DNA of 64,000 bases from Pelecanus crispus (lineage: Eukaryota > Chordata > Aves > Pelecaniformes > Pelecanidae), in assembly GCF_030463565.1 (NCBI RefSeq), contig NC_134652.1, positions 14,361,397 through 14,425,396 of the forward strand. Direction: 5' to 3'. Under the pieces are notes generated by a model. That model did no database searches. It worked only from the letters and a program-made list of their open reading frames with translations, and was not told the origin of the DNA. Shown here in pieces: positions 23,701 through 38,700 of this stretch. Position 1 is the first letter of the stretch, and each line of letters begins with the position of its first letter. The translations under genes were made by a program, and so were the position numbers.

Positions 23701-26700
23701 TTCCAACCTAGACAATTCTATGATTCTATGATTCTATGACTTCTAGGGTCCCTTCCAACCTCAATGACTATGATTCTGTTATTGACAAACTTTGATGTGG
23801 CTATTTAGCAGCCTTTACAAAATCAAATGATTTCTCAAATTAATTTCTAGTTCATCAGACCACACAGTAGTGCTGTCACTTCAAATTGTGTATACCATCC
23901 TTCTCCTTCATTACCACAGCAAAAAGTCAAAAAAATATATAGCCCATGGAGCCTTTTTACACACAGATAGTAAATCATCCCAGATTTGAAGTTGAGAGAC
24001 ATTGTTGCAATAAATTAAATTTGATATTTTATGTTGGTTTTGTGCTCTCAGGTGGCAAACCAAAGGATCTGCAAAAACCAGTTTTATTTGCCATGGCATT
24101 TTGTAACGAGGGACTGTATGCAGCTGGAAGTGTAAGGCATCCTCTATGCTTTTAACTTACTCTTATTGTGTGAAAATCAAAGAACATTCAAATGGAGTAT
24201 ATTTGCAGAGTTCACTGCAAAGACAGGAGTTAGAAAAAAAAGTGGAGGGCTCCAGAACTATAAAGGTCCTCTCTGGTGTTGTATGTATTTTCTTTGTTAA
24301 GACTTGAGACAAGAAATCAGAAGGGAGCAGGGTAGGAAGAGATTCCATTTTTTTAGTCAAAGAAGCAACAGAAGAGGACAATCCTATTTTTAACAAAAGA
24401 CAAAGAGTATTCTAGAAGAACAGAAAAGAAGGATGGACAAAAATAGGAAAGGAGAGAAAATGGCCAAGAGAACTGCCAAATTGTTTTGTGCAAGATCTAA
24501 CTCAATATTTAACCCAAACTGACAATGCCATTGTACATTACTGCTTAAGAGTGGGACAAATTCTTATACTGTCTCAAAAAAACCAAATATGAAATCTTAA
24601 GTATTAACTGACGGGAGAGTCTGTTGTTATCAAACGTGGACTGTTACTAGGGCTTGTATTAAAGAACACCTTTATTTTTCGATAGATTTATTATCCAGGG
24701 TAAGAGTCATCTGGATTTAAGCATAATAAAGGAGAATGAGACCATTAGTGATGGGATACAGTTAAACACTGTTACTGTAGAGATTTTCAGAAGTTCTTGT
24801 AGTTCAGTTTGCCAGAGTGGGCTAGGATAAATGACCTAGAACTGATGTGGATTTGTACTTTTCTACACAGGAGGGCATTTTATTCTTTTATCACATCAAA
24901 GATCTGCAGTATGAGATGAAAATCTGCACTGATATCTTGCAACCCATATCCAGCCTCATGTTCTCTCCTGATTACACTGTACTTCTGCTTGTCACTGACC
25001 AGGTATAGCATTTGAGAAAATAGCATTACATAATGGGATGTTCCTGTGATTCTGTATGTGTATGCTGATACTGCTAGTATGAAATGTCTGTAATGTAATC
25101 ATACAAGTCAACAAATTATATCAGAGGTGAACTTAGTCCATCCTGTGTTTTTCATGAAAGATTGGAAAGACTTTTAATGAAGCACAGACAATTATCGCCT
25201 ACAGATGGTGGGTTATAAAGTACCTAATGCTGAGATTTCCCAACAGAAATATTTGTGTGTGTACAGTGGAGTACATGCTCAGGGTTTCTAGTGTGTCCAG
25301 GTCATGTGGGTCCTACTGAGCATGAGCTTGATGTGTGCCTGCACAGTAAGAAAAGTGTAGCTTGTGTACATCAGACCTACTGTGGCTATGCAGTAGAGTT
25401 GTTCTGTACATGTACATGAATTTGTCTGGCAAGCCAGTCCAAGATCCTTCTTTGACCAGCCTGATGTCCACAAATCATACACAAGGGTCCCAAATCCTCA
25501 AATTCCACCTGTTTTTCCCAGACCTTTAATCACTTAAATTGGCATTTTTAAAGCTCTTCAAATGTTTTTGTAGTCTCTCTGTGTGTGTGTGTCAGGAGTT
25601 CCTGGGTTCAGGACAGCAGTGCAATGGTAACTGGTCACACTCTCTCTCTGATTTCATTTGTAAAATGAGTAGAGAAGTACTAAAAACTTTGTCAATATTA
25701 GTTATGAATTGTTTCTAAGAGGCTTTGAGATCTTTAGATAAAAACATCTCTTAAGATTTATGATTTGTGTTTTATGTTGGTTTAGAATATTTATTGATTC
25801 CTGGAGTAACATGAAATAGGGTGGTTTTGAATTATTTTATTAAAGCAATTTTGAGAAACAAAACTTCTTGAAAATCTGACTAGCTGGATCACTCTCAAAT
25901 GAATTAACCTGGTCTTCAGCTAGTGTAAATTAATATAATCCACTAAATTCAGCTGAATTCTACTGGGCACTTTTTACCTCAGTTTAGAGTCAAGTATAAA
26001 ACCTTGAAGAGTGAAGCTCAGAAAGATGGGTATTTTTTGTTGAAGTCTCTGAAAGCTTTTAATGAAAAGTTTCATAACCCAGTGATGGATTATTTCTCTT
26101 TATTTGTCAGGGGACAGTCTATATTTACAAACCTGCCCACAGTGGAGAAGCTGTCAAATTCTTGGACAGATGCAGCAGTTGTTTTCTGGCAGCTGATTTC
26201 CTTACTCCAGGGAACAAGTACTGTGTGGTAAGAAATGGTATTCTTTCTTATATATAAGAGTGGCTCTTTTCAGGTAACCAGTATGTTGCTAAGGCACAAA
26301 ATCAAAAGCCTTGCAGAGATTGGGACTGTTCTGATATTTGTTATAGTTGTGTAGCTTCTCATTAAGGAAGTAAATGGCGTTAATTCAGGTATGGCTTGTA
26401 AAAGGGTCAGAACTTGCCCTAGAATGCAGGGAGGATAATTCACAGGCTGCTAAAATGTCATATTGGTTCTGCTGTTGATTTGTGTGACTCACTAGAGTTC
26501 AGGAACATAGCTGAGCAAAAGGTGGATTCAATTCAGAGAACAGATGTTGGAACAACAAATTCCGACTGATCTTTTCAGCCTCCAGCACAAATTGGAACAG
26601 CCTGAGAGATGCCTCTGTCCTGGGTCCAGGGACAAAGAAGGCCTTACTCATGAATCTGTCCATTCTGAGAAATTCCTTGGTTTCCTCCTATGTCTTTGAT

Positions 26701-29700
26701 TCCTACAAGACATGTATTTTAGCCAGCAAGTCTGATTCATCTCCAGACCATGAATTCTTCAAGTAGTGAGCCTAGGACCCCTGGGGTCTTAATCAATTAG
26801 GTTTGCTGGATCTGTTTGTTTGTCGTTAGCATGGGAATGATAAATTTTACCTGACTGTGAGTGAGTAATGTGAGGGTTGATTGATCTCTAGCCATACTTT
26901 ACTCTGGAATTATAAAATTGCCTGGATACAAGGAGAACTCAAGCACCATTACAATATGCGTAATTTTTTCATGTGAGAAAACAAGACCTCTCCTTAAGCC
27001 CTTTCCTATGCAAAGAAAATTATAAGCAGGTTTTTCTATTGCTGGCTGAATGGTGGGAGTGCTAATATTGATCAAACTTGCATTTTTTGCCCTAGATTTT
27101 CTCATTCTGCTTAAAGACCATTCCTGTAGTTGCAGCAATTCACAAAAATTATTAAACATTTTCCTTAGGTAGGTGTACCTGGCAGCAACTGGACTTAAAG
27201 GAAAACCAAGATAATTCCAAGCAAAACTAGTAACCCTTGATCTGCTATGCTCAGACATTAGTTGAATTTATATTCTATAGGAGATCAGTAGTCAATTCCA
27301 GACTATTTGGTTATTCCACCCACTTTTGACGATGTTTTTCTCTGTTCAACAGTCTGTAACAATTTCAGGTGAAGTACAAGTTTGGTTCCTGGAAGATGGA
27401 ACTTGCCTCAGCAAACTAAACCTTGATATTGAGGTACATGTAACCAGCAGCTTATAGTGGCTTATATAGTGACTGATACTTAAAATTTTCTTTAATATTT
27501 TTCAATTCATACCATAATAGTCCACAGATTTGGATCAAACAGTGTTGAGAAAAGCTCAGTAGTGTCTTCGAACAACCCATGAAAGAGATTTTAAAAAGTT
27601 TATCTTTCAGCATGTTTCCTTGAACTAATCATGTATTTAACTTGGCCATGTATTTAACTCGGCAGAGGAAACATTTCAACCTAATGTCCTAGTGACATGT
27701 CTTTAAGCATATGTTTGTAAATAATCTAAATTTTTATGATATTACTTTACTAAATTTTTATTTTTAATGACTGTCAGAACTGAAAGGAAAAGTTTCAAGT
27801 GTATAAAAACTAAATGCCTTGACTGATCTGAAAAACAGGTTTTAGGAACTGAGTTGATAAAAGTATTTCAAACTGTTTATGCTTTGTCCTGATTTAAGAT
27901 GCATTCAAACCCTGAAATCTGATATACAGTAAGAAAAAGAATCCCTTCCTATAACAGCTGTACAAACAACAGTGCACTCACTGTTTTATTTAGGTGGAAC
28001 TTCTTTCACTTAAAATCTAGATAGTGGATATAATGTTTTTTTCTGAGGAGCGCAGAATTAGCTTTTGATATGTACATACAGAGCATAGGTAAAAATGCCT
28101 ATGGTTTCTCTAAAGTCCTTTCTTTGTTAAAAAAAAAAAGTTTTTTAGACAAACCACTTGGGGTCTCTTCTCCAAATTTTAGGGACTTTTAAATAGTAAA
28201 AGAAATTGCATACTGACATATAGCATAATATATAAAAAGATATGGAACTGTTAAGTATCTTTTACTTCTCAACTAGGCAACTGCTATGGCTTGCTGTCCC
28301 TCCTCCGACAGTGTTGCTGTAGGGACCAAAAGAGGTCAAATCTATTTCCTTGATGTTACCGAAGTTGAAGCTCCACGGGTTGTTCACAGAATTTTTCTTT
28401 CCACATTTCCAGTGCTGTCTTTGCAGTAAGTATGTAGTAACAAAGGCAGGAATATTGTCAATTTGTTGCTTGAGTAATGCTGTTAGTTGAACAAAAAAAT
28501 TGAAGTTTTTATTCTAAAAACAACAAAGTAAAATATTTTAACAGCTTCAATTTTTTCCAACATATTCTGAATTGCTTGCAAGAGGAGGAGTAGTAGGATT
28601 TATATGAGAGAAATATAATAAACCTGTGTTTTAAGAAGGTTTAACTAAGCACTGAAGATATGACATAAGATCCTTTCTGACAGATCACCATATGCAGTAA
28701 TTGTGCACAATTCCATGTATCTGAATTTAGAGGGTTATTTCTCACTGAATATAAATTTGAGGGTTTGTGAAGTTAAGTTTAAGCCTTTTGGCCATCCCTT
28801 CTTATCTGGTGGATTTTTATTACTGTTGTTAATTACTCCTTTGCTGACAGTTCCAGAATTTACCACTCCTCCTGTAATTGGCTCTAGTCATCTAAAAGGC
28901 TTTTTTTCAATTGGTTGGTTGGTTGGGATTTTTTTCCAATTATTGAAAGATCTGAGAGTATTTTACTTCCACTTTTTAAAAAATAGAATGGATTTTGAAC
29001 AATTAAACTTCAACAAAAATCTGCCTGTTATTTGGAGACTCAGGTGTGATCTCTTCACAGTCACCTAAGATAAAACATTAAAAATAGATACAGAAAGCAA
29101 CTTATTCAAAATCAAGTCAATATAAACAAAGACATGTCTATTCAAAATAATACAAAAATCTGTATAGTATTTTTGGTTTTAAAAAAAGTGCACATCAAAG
29201 AAAGATTTAATAAAGTTGTTAATGCAGACTGCTATGGAGTATCATTAGCTTTAGGTTGACCACCCACTCAATTAGAAATTGCACCCATAGCACTGGACTT
29301 TATATCAGGCCCTAACCCTGTAAACCTAGAAGCTGAAATTTGAGTTGCGTTTATGCCGTCAATTAAGTCAGCAGAGTTATGGGAGTGGAATTATTTGACC
29401 CTTTTTATTGACTGTATTGAACTGTTTCCTACTACTGTTTTCTACTTTCTACTTATATTTTACCTAGTTATGATCAGAGTGGCCAGTTCCTCATTGCTAG
29501 AGCTACAGAAGGACATATCTTTATTCTAGATGCACGGCCTTCAAAATTATTCCAAGTTCTTGGATATGTAGGTAATACATGTAACAACATTAATTACGTT
29601 GTGTTTTCACTATTTGCTGTGTTTTAAGTGTACTTGCTGGTCAAACTAAGCCACTGTCCTTCATTCTACTTATTTTTTAGGAGGACTAAATATATTATGC

Positions 29701-32700
29701 GCACGTATTTCCCAACCGTGTTTTGTTCTGGACAATCTTTTTTTTTTTTTTCTTTTTTTTCCTCTGTAATTTTAGTTAGCAAATGCAGCAATATTACTTT
29801 TCTTCCAGGGCACGTATAAGTCACAGGGAAGAGAATGGATTAGCTGACCAACTGATCACAACTCCAGCACAAAAGTAATAGTGCTGGCAAAGAAATTAAG
29901 ACCTTTGTGGCTCGCCATATGAGAATTTAGACTAAAAAACTGTAGGTCATGATAGCTGGGTGCAATCTCCTGTTGCAAATATCTGCCCTAGGTATCTTTA
30001 ACATGGGGACTGCTGGAATTGTCAGCTTTGCTGGTTGATACTGAAGAATAAAACATGATGGAATTTTATATCACAAAAAAATTGTCTGAAATTTGTAAAT
30101 TTGTAAATTTGTTTACGCAGTCTCTCAATTCCAATAACATTATACTTACAGATCACACCAGTGCATATAAGTCTTCATAATTTTAAGTATAAAGGACATT
30201 ATTTTATCATGTTCATTGGTTTGACAAATACAGAATTACATCTCCTTAGATAATTTTCAGAATTTGCCTGATCATGTTCGCATTGTCTGGCTGGCATCTT
30301 AGGGGAGGGCTTTTCTGTGTTTTATCTGGTGGTTATCAGCAGACAGCCTCAAAATTGCTACAATTCAAGCTGGATGTAATCTCAGATTTGAATGTATAAT
30401 GTAAGAATAACACTCCGGCGCTTAGCATTCTCAGCACCCGATGCCTCAAGCTGAAGTTGTGTGCATGCAGCACTTTCTGAAACCAGGCTGTGGCTCGTCT
30501 GCCATTTTAATACAAGTTCAAAAATGTGTGGTTGAGCTGAGATGTACTCTGAACACGGATCTCGTTTTGTTTCACATGATGTCTTAGTAAAACCAAGTTA
30601 CCATAATTCAGTAACAATTTGCACTGGTGTTCCCTACCTGCTTCAGTGTTGGCAGATGAAGTGCTGGATCTTTCTGTAGTTTCTGACTTCAAGAATGACT
30701 TAGTTGAAGTGGTTGTACTTCTTAATGAAGCAGAGGTCCAGCGAGCAAGACTGGAAATTTTTTGTCTATCTTCAGCACTCACAACAGGTAAGAATTGAAT
30801 ATAAACTATGTGATATTTTTCTAAGGCAAGAACATGTTATTACCATCCCTTAACACAAAATACTAACAATCTTAATCTCTTTCTTCATCTCATCCATACA
30901 TTCTCCTGGGACACCATTTCTCATACAGCAGTCTGTAGACTTATAGTCAGCTGAATCATTCCAGCAGAAAGACTGTGATATTTTGTGGGAAAGCCAGGGA
31001 AGGAAGAAGTAATTCAGTTGCAGAATCACAAAGCCACCACTTAACTATTACTACTACTGGTGGTGGTGGTTGTTGTTGTTGTTATCATTACTACCGTGTG
31101 GGCAATGCCCAAAGCCAGCCGCAAAAAGGCGTTGTGCAGACTACCGTATCAGGTGTTCAAAGTGGAATCAATCCCACCAGCCTCTTCAAAGAATTATTAT
31201 AGGTGTATAATAGCTCATTAGGAAAAGGTTACAGGTTGATATATCTCAAAAAATAATGATTCCCTGTCTTTGTTATAGCTTTTCTATATAGAAGCACCAA
31301 GGAAAAAGTCCACTCTATTTAAAAAATATTAACTTGTATCCCTATAAGGAATGTTACAGAGAAACATTCTATGAAAAAATTGGCCCTATGAGGAAAAGGG
31401 AAGAATTAAGGAGACTTAAGAATGGCATACCTCCATTCACCTTCCAGAAATCTGGCCCTGTGTATATGCAGTGTGCAATGTACATATTGGGGCATCACAG
31501 TTAGAATCTCTAGTCATAATCTGGAATTAAAATGAAGGGAACCTGTTAGTCTTCGACTAAATTGGGTAACCAACGCTAAATTCTCAAATACTGTTCATGA
31601 TTTGTTTTATATAAGCCATCCTCAACTGTGAAACAACATAGTAATTTATGTCATTCAGGACACAACTACAATATTATAGCATTTTAGAAATACTATAAGC
31701 AAGAAAAAATAGACCTGAATGTCATGAGTGGTCACAAAACATTTAATGGTGTCTGATATTCTAGGAATATCTAAAACTGATATTCTAGGAATGCACTGAT
31801 TTGGAGCACTTTCTGGAATCAGCTGGGAAACTAACTCAGTTGTCATGAAAGGGCTTAAATGCATTAACTTAGCTGAGGCACAGTGCAGGCTACTGTTGCA
31901 CTTGGTGTCCTGTCCTGTCCTGTCCTGTCCTATCCTATCCTATCACACAGCCAGCGCAGGACAGGCTTGGTTGGCAGCAGCACCATGCACTTCCAGTTTT
32001 ATATCTCTTCCACCTAAGAATTGCCAAATCAATATAGTTTGAGGTGTCAGTGATATCTTCTGTCTATCACATTACAGCAAAAGGCAGCTTGTGTTTGTTA
32101 TTAACATCATTCTATTTTTATATAATTTTACGCACATTATATGCAAATGAATTACTAACAAAGCCTTTTGTGGAGAAAACTTCCATAGAACTGTTAGTAA
32201 GCCTAGTGTCAGATTTTCTAGTTATTTCCATATAATTTTTAGAAGACCTTAAAATTTACGAACTTTTTAAAAAGTAATTTTCAATGAAGTTAGTATTTTC
32301 TTTAAATATTCACTAATGTTGGGCTTCTTTTTGTGCCCAATTTTAGACATATAAAATGGGGCTTGAGTTTCAAAGTTGCTGAAGATCTACAGTTACTGCA
32401 TTAGTCTTAATTTCAGATGTCTCTTTAAAGCTCAAATTACACAACTAAAAAGAATAAAATGCCCTTTTGAAGATGTGAACTTAAGTGTTTTAACCAATAC
32501 AACCCAGGCTGTGTGTACTTCATGGCAGAGATGCCTAAACAAGTTCTAGATGAAAGCAATGTTGACATGAACCTCCATGCAAACTGATTAGCACTGCTTA
32601 CGTAATACCTAAGAAAGAGGGTAAATTAGTGTATACAAATTGTCACATCACTGTGGTTAAACTCTTTCTAGTACTTCTTTAGAGCTAGTAGAGCGCTCTC

Positions 32701-35700
32701 TCTGCTTCACTGCAGTGTGCTACATCAGCACAACCCACAGGGTTAGTGTTAAAGCTGGGTATCTTAATTCCCAGTCTCCTCCTTGGAAACTCATGTCATG
32801 CTCACTCCTTGCTGAGACTGGTTTTCATAATTACTTGATAGGTGAAGCACCTGCATTAGTGGTAGTGATGCCTCTTCCTCCCTGTTTCTTTTTTCAATCG
32901 TTTAGATAATGATAAGTATGTTAATGAACAAGGAATGCTTAATGCTAGTGCCATTAAAAAGGAGCAGTATGATCTGGATCACCCTTTGAGCTCAGCAGTC
33001 AGATTGAAGGATAACATTGTGTATGGCTACTGTACCTGTGCACCTTTCATCTGTAAATACCATCTCTCAGAAGAGGTAATTCTCTGAAGCTGCTTTATTT
33101 TGGGTGGTGGTTAAATACCAGCGAACAAAGGTTGTAGATGAAGTGAATATAGCAGGATATTATCTTAAAGAAATCCTCTCTGCACTAAAAATGCCTACTC
33201 CATCCATAAACATCAACTTTCAGTATCCTATCACCTGCTCAGAAACCTGGCAAAAGCAATCTCCTTGTTCTATTACAGAGAAAGCCAAATATTGGTTCTT
33301 AAAAGTCATACAGCTTGCAGGCACTTCACATGTAGCTTCTGTATTGGAGCTGTGCTTTTGTGCAGTCTGCTGAGTAACCTGAATATCCAGTTACTGAAGG
33401 AACTGAGCCAATGTGATCCCATGACTCTAAGACACAACTGCAAACCCAGCCCAGCCCTGCCTCATAATGAAGTAGTGGGGGCTTCCGGAAGCCACTGGCA
33501 TTGCCTGCTGATGAACTGGAGCACCCTGCAGCTCATAGGTCTCCCTCAGTTTAAGAGTCAGGTCAAGCAAGAAGGTGAATTTGAAAGGTGAGCATTCCTC
33601 CTTGACAAGTCCCATACTTTCTGAGCCAAGAAACTCCAGGCCCAAACATACTGAATACAGACCCCTTTGAAGAGATGAGAAGCAATCAGCAGCATAGCAA
33701 TGGTGCTGCTTCCTGAGCTCAGTAATCCAACAATATTTTAAATTGCAATGCATGTGATAACCCACAAAGCTCTCATTAGTCTTCTCAAAATGGCATAGAT
33801 ATTTCCATCATCTGAACTGCTGCTAACATTTTGTTTGTTTGGCAGAATACATTGGAAGATCCATCAGTATTTTTATCAGAAAAGAGGACTCCTAGCAATC
33901 AGTTTGGATCAGGTTTCCTCTGTTTATCACCCAACAGCCGGTGGCTGGCATCAGCAGCAAAGGATGGTGTTTTGTTCATCTATCATACTTTTACTATGGT
34001 AGGTAGGCATCCAGACACAGGCTGTGTTTGGTTTACATGAGAAAGAGGTGTGAAAGCTACTTTCTTTCACTGTAAGCTTTTCTTCACTTGAATATAAGGT
34101 GTTCCAGAAAAATTTATGTTGCACATGAACTGACATAGCATTATACAGTACAATTGTTTTTATAATTAATGTGTATACAATCATATAAACTACTTACTTT
34201 CTTCTCCAGGAAATCTTAGGGTAGATAATTTTACTACTCTTCTTTATCTCCTGCAAAATCAATATACTACAAACTTGCCCCATCTGTAGTCAAAAATTTT
34301 AAACTCATAAATCCTAGTCTTTTATGTACTTTGTATTGACATTTTGGATTGACTTTTATCTAAAAATAAAGAAGCATAATTTACAGATGTATTCCATTAG
34401 AAAAACATATTTGCTGATATTGCTTCTATGACTTTTCTAGGATATACTTGCTCAAAAGCATTGTCACTCATATCAAGGAGGGGGAATCGGATCCATGGTA
34501 TTTTCGCTGGATGGCAAATTCATCCTCGTTAATGGCGGAAATGATGGTGCCCTGGTGTGTCTGAAATGGAAGTATGTATAAAGTGGCAGACCAATATTGA
34601 TGATGTAAATTCTTATATCCTGACAGACTAATTTTTGCATCTACTCATGATTCTAGACTTCCTTTTTCTTAGTCTCAAAATAAGGAGAAGAATTCGATAG
34701 AAATAGAATCACTCCTCTTATCTTTAGAGGCAGTCTCCCTAGCTCATGAAGTCTTGTACTTGTAGTTGCAATACAAGATACAGGAGTATCTTCTGATAAG
34801 TACTACCCATAGTGAGCTTATCACTGTCAAATAAACCATCTGGAAGGGGCTCTCTGGGGATGTAAGGGATGTAATCTCATGAGATACTATTTTAACTCAG
34901 CAATTAGGAGACATTGCAGCTTTAATGGGAATTCAACTGTGGCTATAGAGAGCTCTTAGCAGATATTAGGAGTAAGAGACACTTGAAACTACAGCTTTTC
35001 TGTGGTATAACAAATGTTCAGGTAGATGCACAGATTAAAGATGACTCCTCCAGAACAATATTTCTAATCTGGGTAATCCATCTTTCAGAATTTCTAATTG
35101 TGTGGAAACTTCACTTAATTATGCGATTCTAGAACTCAAACAATATTGAATCATATGTAAAGATATTGAATAGGCATTTTTAAGCAACTTAATAATTGTG
35201 TTATAAAGAATATTTAATACCTCGTCCTTTTCCATAATACACAAAAAATACATCAGTTCCCTTTCTGTTTACTAGGAAGATAAAGGAAATTGAAGTTAAG
35301 GAAGCTGATTTTCACTGGCAATCTCTTCTTGCTATACTGAACAAGTCTACTTCGAATGAAAATGTTGTTTTAAAATCTATGGCAGAATGGCAGTTTGACC
35401 AAGAATCCACATCAGAATCACTTCCAGAAGAGAAATTTAAGGTGTTTTCTTTATTTTTATGGGGGAAAAAAGTTTGATCATTATCCTAAAATTATACATG
35501 GTAAAAACTGTCCTCAAAACAAACTCTGGTCCTTTTGTAAAAGTAGAAGAATACCCCTGAGGATAGGCTGAATATGCTTAATTATTAATTTGTGGAATAG
35601 TATTATCAAGGAAATTGAACAGTTATGGGAAGATGACATTCACATCTTCAATTTCACTTGTTTTTTTCAGCTACAGAAAACTCTGTGAAAGTCAGTTTCT

Positions 35701-38700
35701 CCTCATGTGAAGTTATGTGTCATTCCCAGTGTGATGTTACTGCTATACATTGTGTGTTACTAGTCATATATTTTTCTGTTGAAATCAAGCAAAGCAGTGA
35801 TTACAGAGATTAGTACAGTCAGCTCATTTGAGTCACAAGTCTTTGCATAATAGCAAGGGTTTTCAGGATCAAATCTGGGGACTAGTTAGGGATTAAAAAT
35901 GTAACATTCTGGAATTTGGTGGTGGTGGTGTTGCTTCTAATGTGAGTCCATTTTTTATTTCATTTCTTCTCTCATTCTCTTTAAGTACCTGAGATGGATG
36001 TTTATATCCTTAATTTCAGGAGGCACCACTTAAATCTTCCAATGTAGAGATGACAGAAGAAGATGGTAACATCACCAGTTTGTATTCAGCCAGTACCGAT
36101 GACGTGACATGGATAGGTCAGAAATTAAAGAAGGTACCTTCATAGAACAAGTATTAATCAAAACCAGAGTTCTCAAGAGTCAGTAGTGATTTGGGGTGCG
36201 AAATTATATGCTGTAAAGGAATTCAGTTTCTAAAGCTTTTCTGACATTTGGACCTCTCTTTAAGGCATTGTGATCTAGAGTTTTAGAAATCCCAGGTCAA
36301 GGTTATAAACACATCAGAGAAGGTACCGAGCATAATAGGAGCTCTAAAGACCAAAAGACCACTTCTACACAAGGAATAAACTAAAAAAAAAATTGCAAGA
36401 GAAATTGGCTTCCTTTAGAAACTTATAAAGACTTTTTTCTTCTAGATGTCAAAAGTTGCACAGAAGATTATTACCAGAAACCAAGCAGGTGATCTGTTCC
36501 TCCCAAGGGCCAGAATAACAAATTCTACAGCACTGATAAATCAATACTCAACAATATGACATCAATTACAAAAGCCCTGAGGTTTATTTCAGGTTAAGGT
36601 TGAGATGAGTATGTTATATAACCAAAGTTTTTTGTAAGTAAAAGTGCATCAAAGATCTGTCTACAGAGAGGGGATTTAGCACTGTGTGAGCCTGGAAACT
36701 GCTATGTTAATGTTAGTATAGATTCTTTTTTTCCCAGAAATATGAATTTATGGATGCTAGGAGGTTCTTTCTGATATGAACCAGAGCTGTGTATTTTGCC
36801 CAGCTTTTGAGGTTTAATGATAGGACAAAGCAAAATACCATTGCTTTTTCTGGGTGATCTCAGGAGTGACTTTCCAAATAATGATGCGGTTTCACAAGTG
36901 GCTAAAGTCAATCTAAGACATACTGCCTCTGAAAGTGATGTGTTCTCCATCGCTTTCCCAGACATGTATTCCTATTTCTGCTTTGATGCTGGCACTCATG
37001 CTTTCGTGTCTCTGCTGGGATTTTTTGGCAAATCCATGTGACTGTGCATACACACGAGTACCACATGACTATTATTATCAGCTAGGGACAGGTGATGAGA
37101 AGCAAAGGTTGAAGGGCAGCAATGTGGTCCTAGCTTGTTTTAAGCTGCTCATTAATGTCCTAAGAGACTTGCATCTGACTTTTAGAGGATGGAGTACATC
37201 CAATGTCAGAATGATACACCCTTTCCTTTCAATCAATAGCCATCATCTGACTTAAAGTTGTAAATTTATTTTAGAAAGCAAATTTCAGAGGTGCAGACTA
37301 ATTGCAAAATTTTCCCTAAGAGATGAATTGGCAAGGCTGTAGGGGCAAAGAAAATTTCACAGCTTCCAGAATGAGTAACAGATGTTAGTTTACTAGTGTT
37401 TTTAAGTATCCCATTGGAAATGCTTAGTGACAATGAAAAATCTAAGGAATATAAAACACTTAAATTCTAGCAGTAGGCTTTATGCAGTTCAATGTGTCTG
37501 TAATCACTGCACTTGTAATTACTTATTTCTTTAATATTTTCTTTCTTTTATGCTCTACTGCTGTACAACCAGTTTACAATGTGACTTAGTTTTACAATCT
37601 TTTTTCTCTTGAGCAATTATAAGAATCATCCTATTAGGATTATGTCTGTTTCAGTTATTAATCACTTGGGAGTTTTGTTTTCTGTACAGATAATGTTCCT
37701 TTAGATTATTTTGACCTTTTTTTCTCTTCTTGTCTATTTTTGTCTTTCAACAATATATTTGTTGTATATCAGGTCATTACAGAAGAGACTCAGAGGTTTG
37801 CTAACCAGAAGAAAGAGCTGCAAATGGGAATTAAAAAGCTGCGTAAAACTGTGAGTTTCTTACAAGGGTAATGGCTCATCTTACCAGTTTGTTTACAAGT
37901 ACACTTCCTTTATGGCTATCAGCTCTAGCTCTCGGTTACATTTTTGTCATAAACTCTGAGCAGATAATAAAGAGACATGCTTCTTCAGGGACTATATGCT
38001 GAACCTGCCAGGAACTACTGTCTGTTTCTCAGTTTCCTTTGCTCCAAATAAATATTTTATACCACCCTTATACCTTGAGCAATCTATCCCCTCAGCAGGC
38101 TAGTTTCTGCCTGTCTGACAACCTTCCATTATAGAAACTACTGTCCTCTCCTCTTCCGTTTCCTTCCATAAAACTGCTATCAGCAAGAGGGTAAGGCAGA
38201 GGGGTTGCCTAGACCTGTCTGCACATGTGCAGACAGATTTTGATTATCTCCAAGGATGGAGACTCCGTGACCTCTCTGGACAACCTGTTCCAGTACTCAG
38301 TCACCCTCACAGTAAAAAAGTGTTTCTTGATGTTTGGGTGGAACCTCCAGAGTTTCAGTTTGTGCCCATTGCCTCTGGTTCTGTCACTGAGCACCACTGA
38401 AAAGAGCCTGGCTCTGCCCTCTTAGCACCCTCCCTTCACGTATTTGTAGACATTGATGAGATTCCCCCCAAGCCATTCCTTTTTTTAGGCTGAACAGTCC
38501 CAGTTCTCTCAGCCTTTTCTCATGAGAGATGCTCCAGTCCCACAATCACCTTCATTGGACTCTCTCCAGTATGTCCATGTCTCTCACCTCCCTCAACCTG
38601 CTAGCAACACACTCAGTACAGCCCAGGATAGTTAGCTATTTTACTGCAAGGGCACATTGCTGGCTCATGTTCAACTTGGTGTCCACCAGGACCTCCAGCT

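Noticed and set aside
36817-37255. Overlapping 74- to 106-codon frames in CFAP43 intron 19, considered as an extra exon
   Set aside because: Exon 19 to exon 20 already joins in phase and the peptide has no coiled-coil character.
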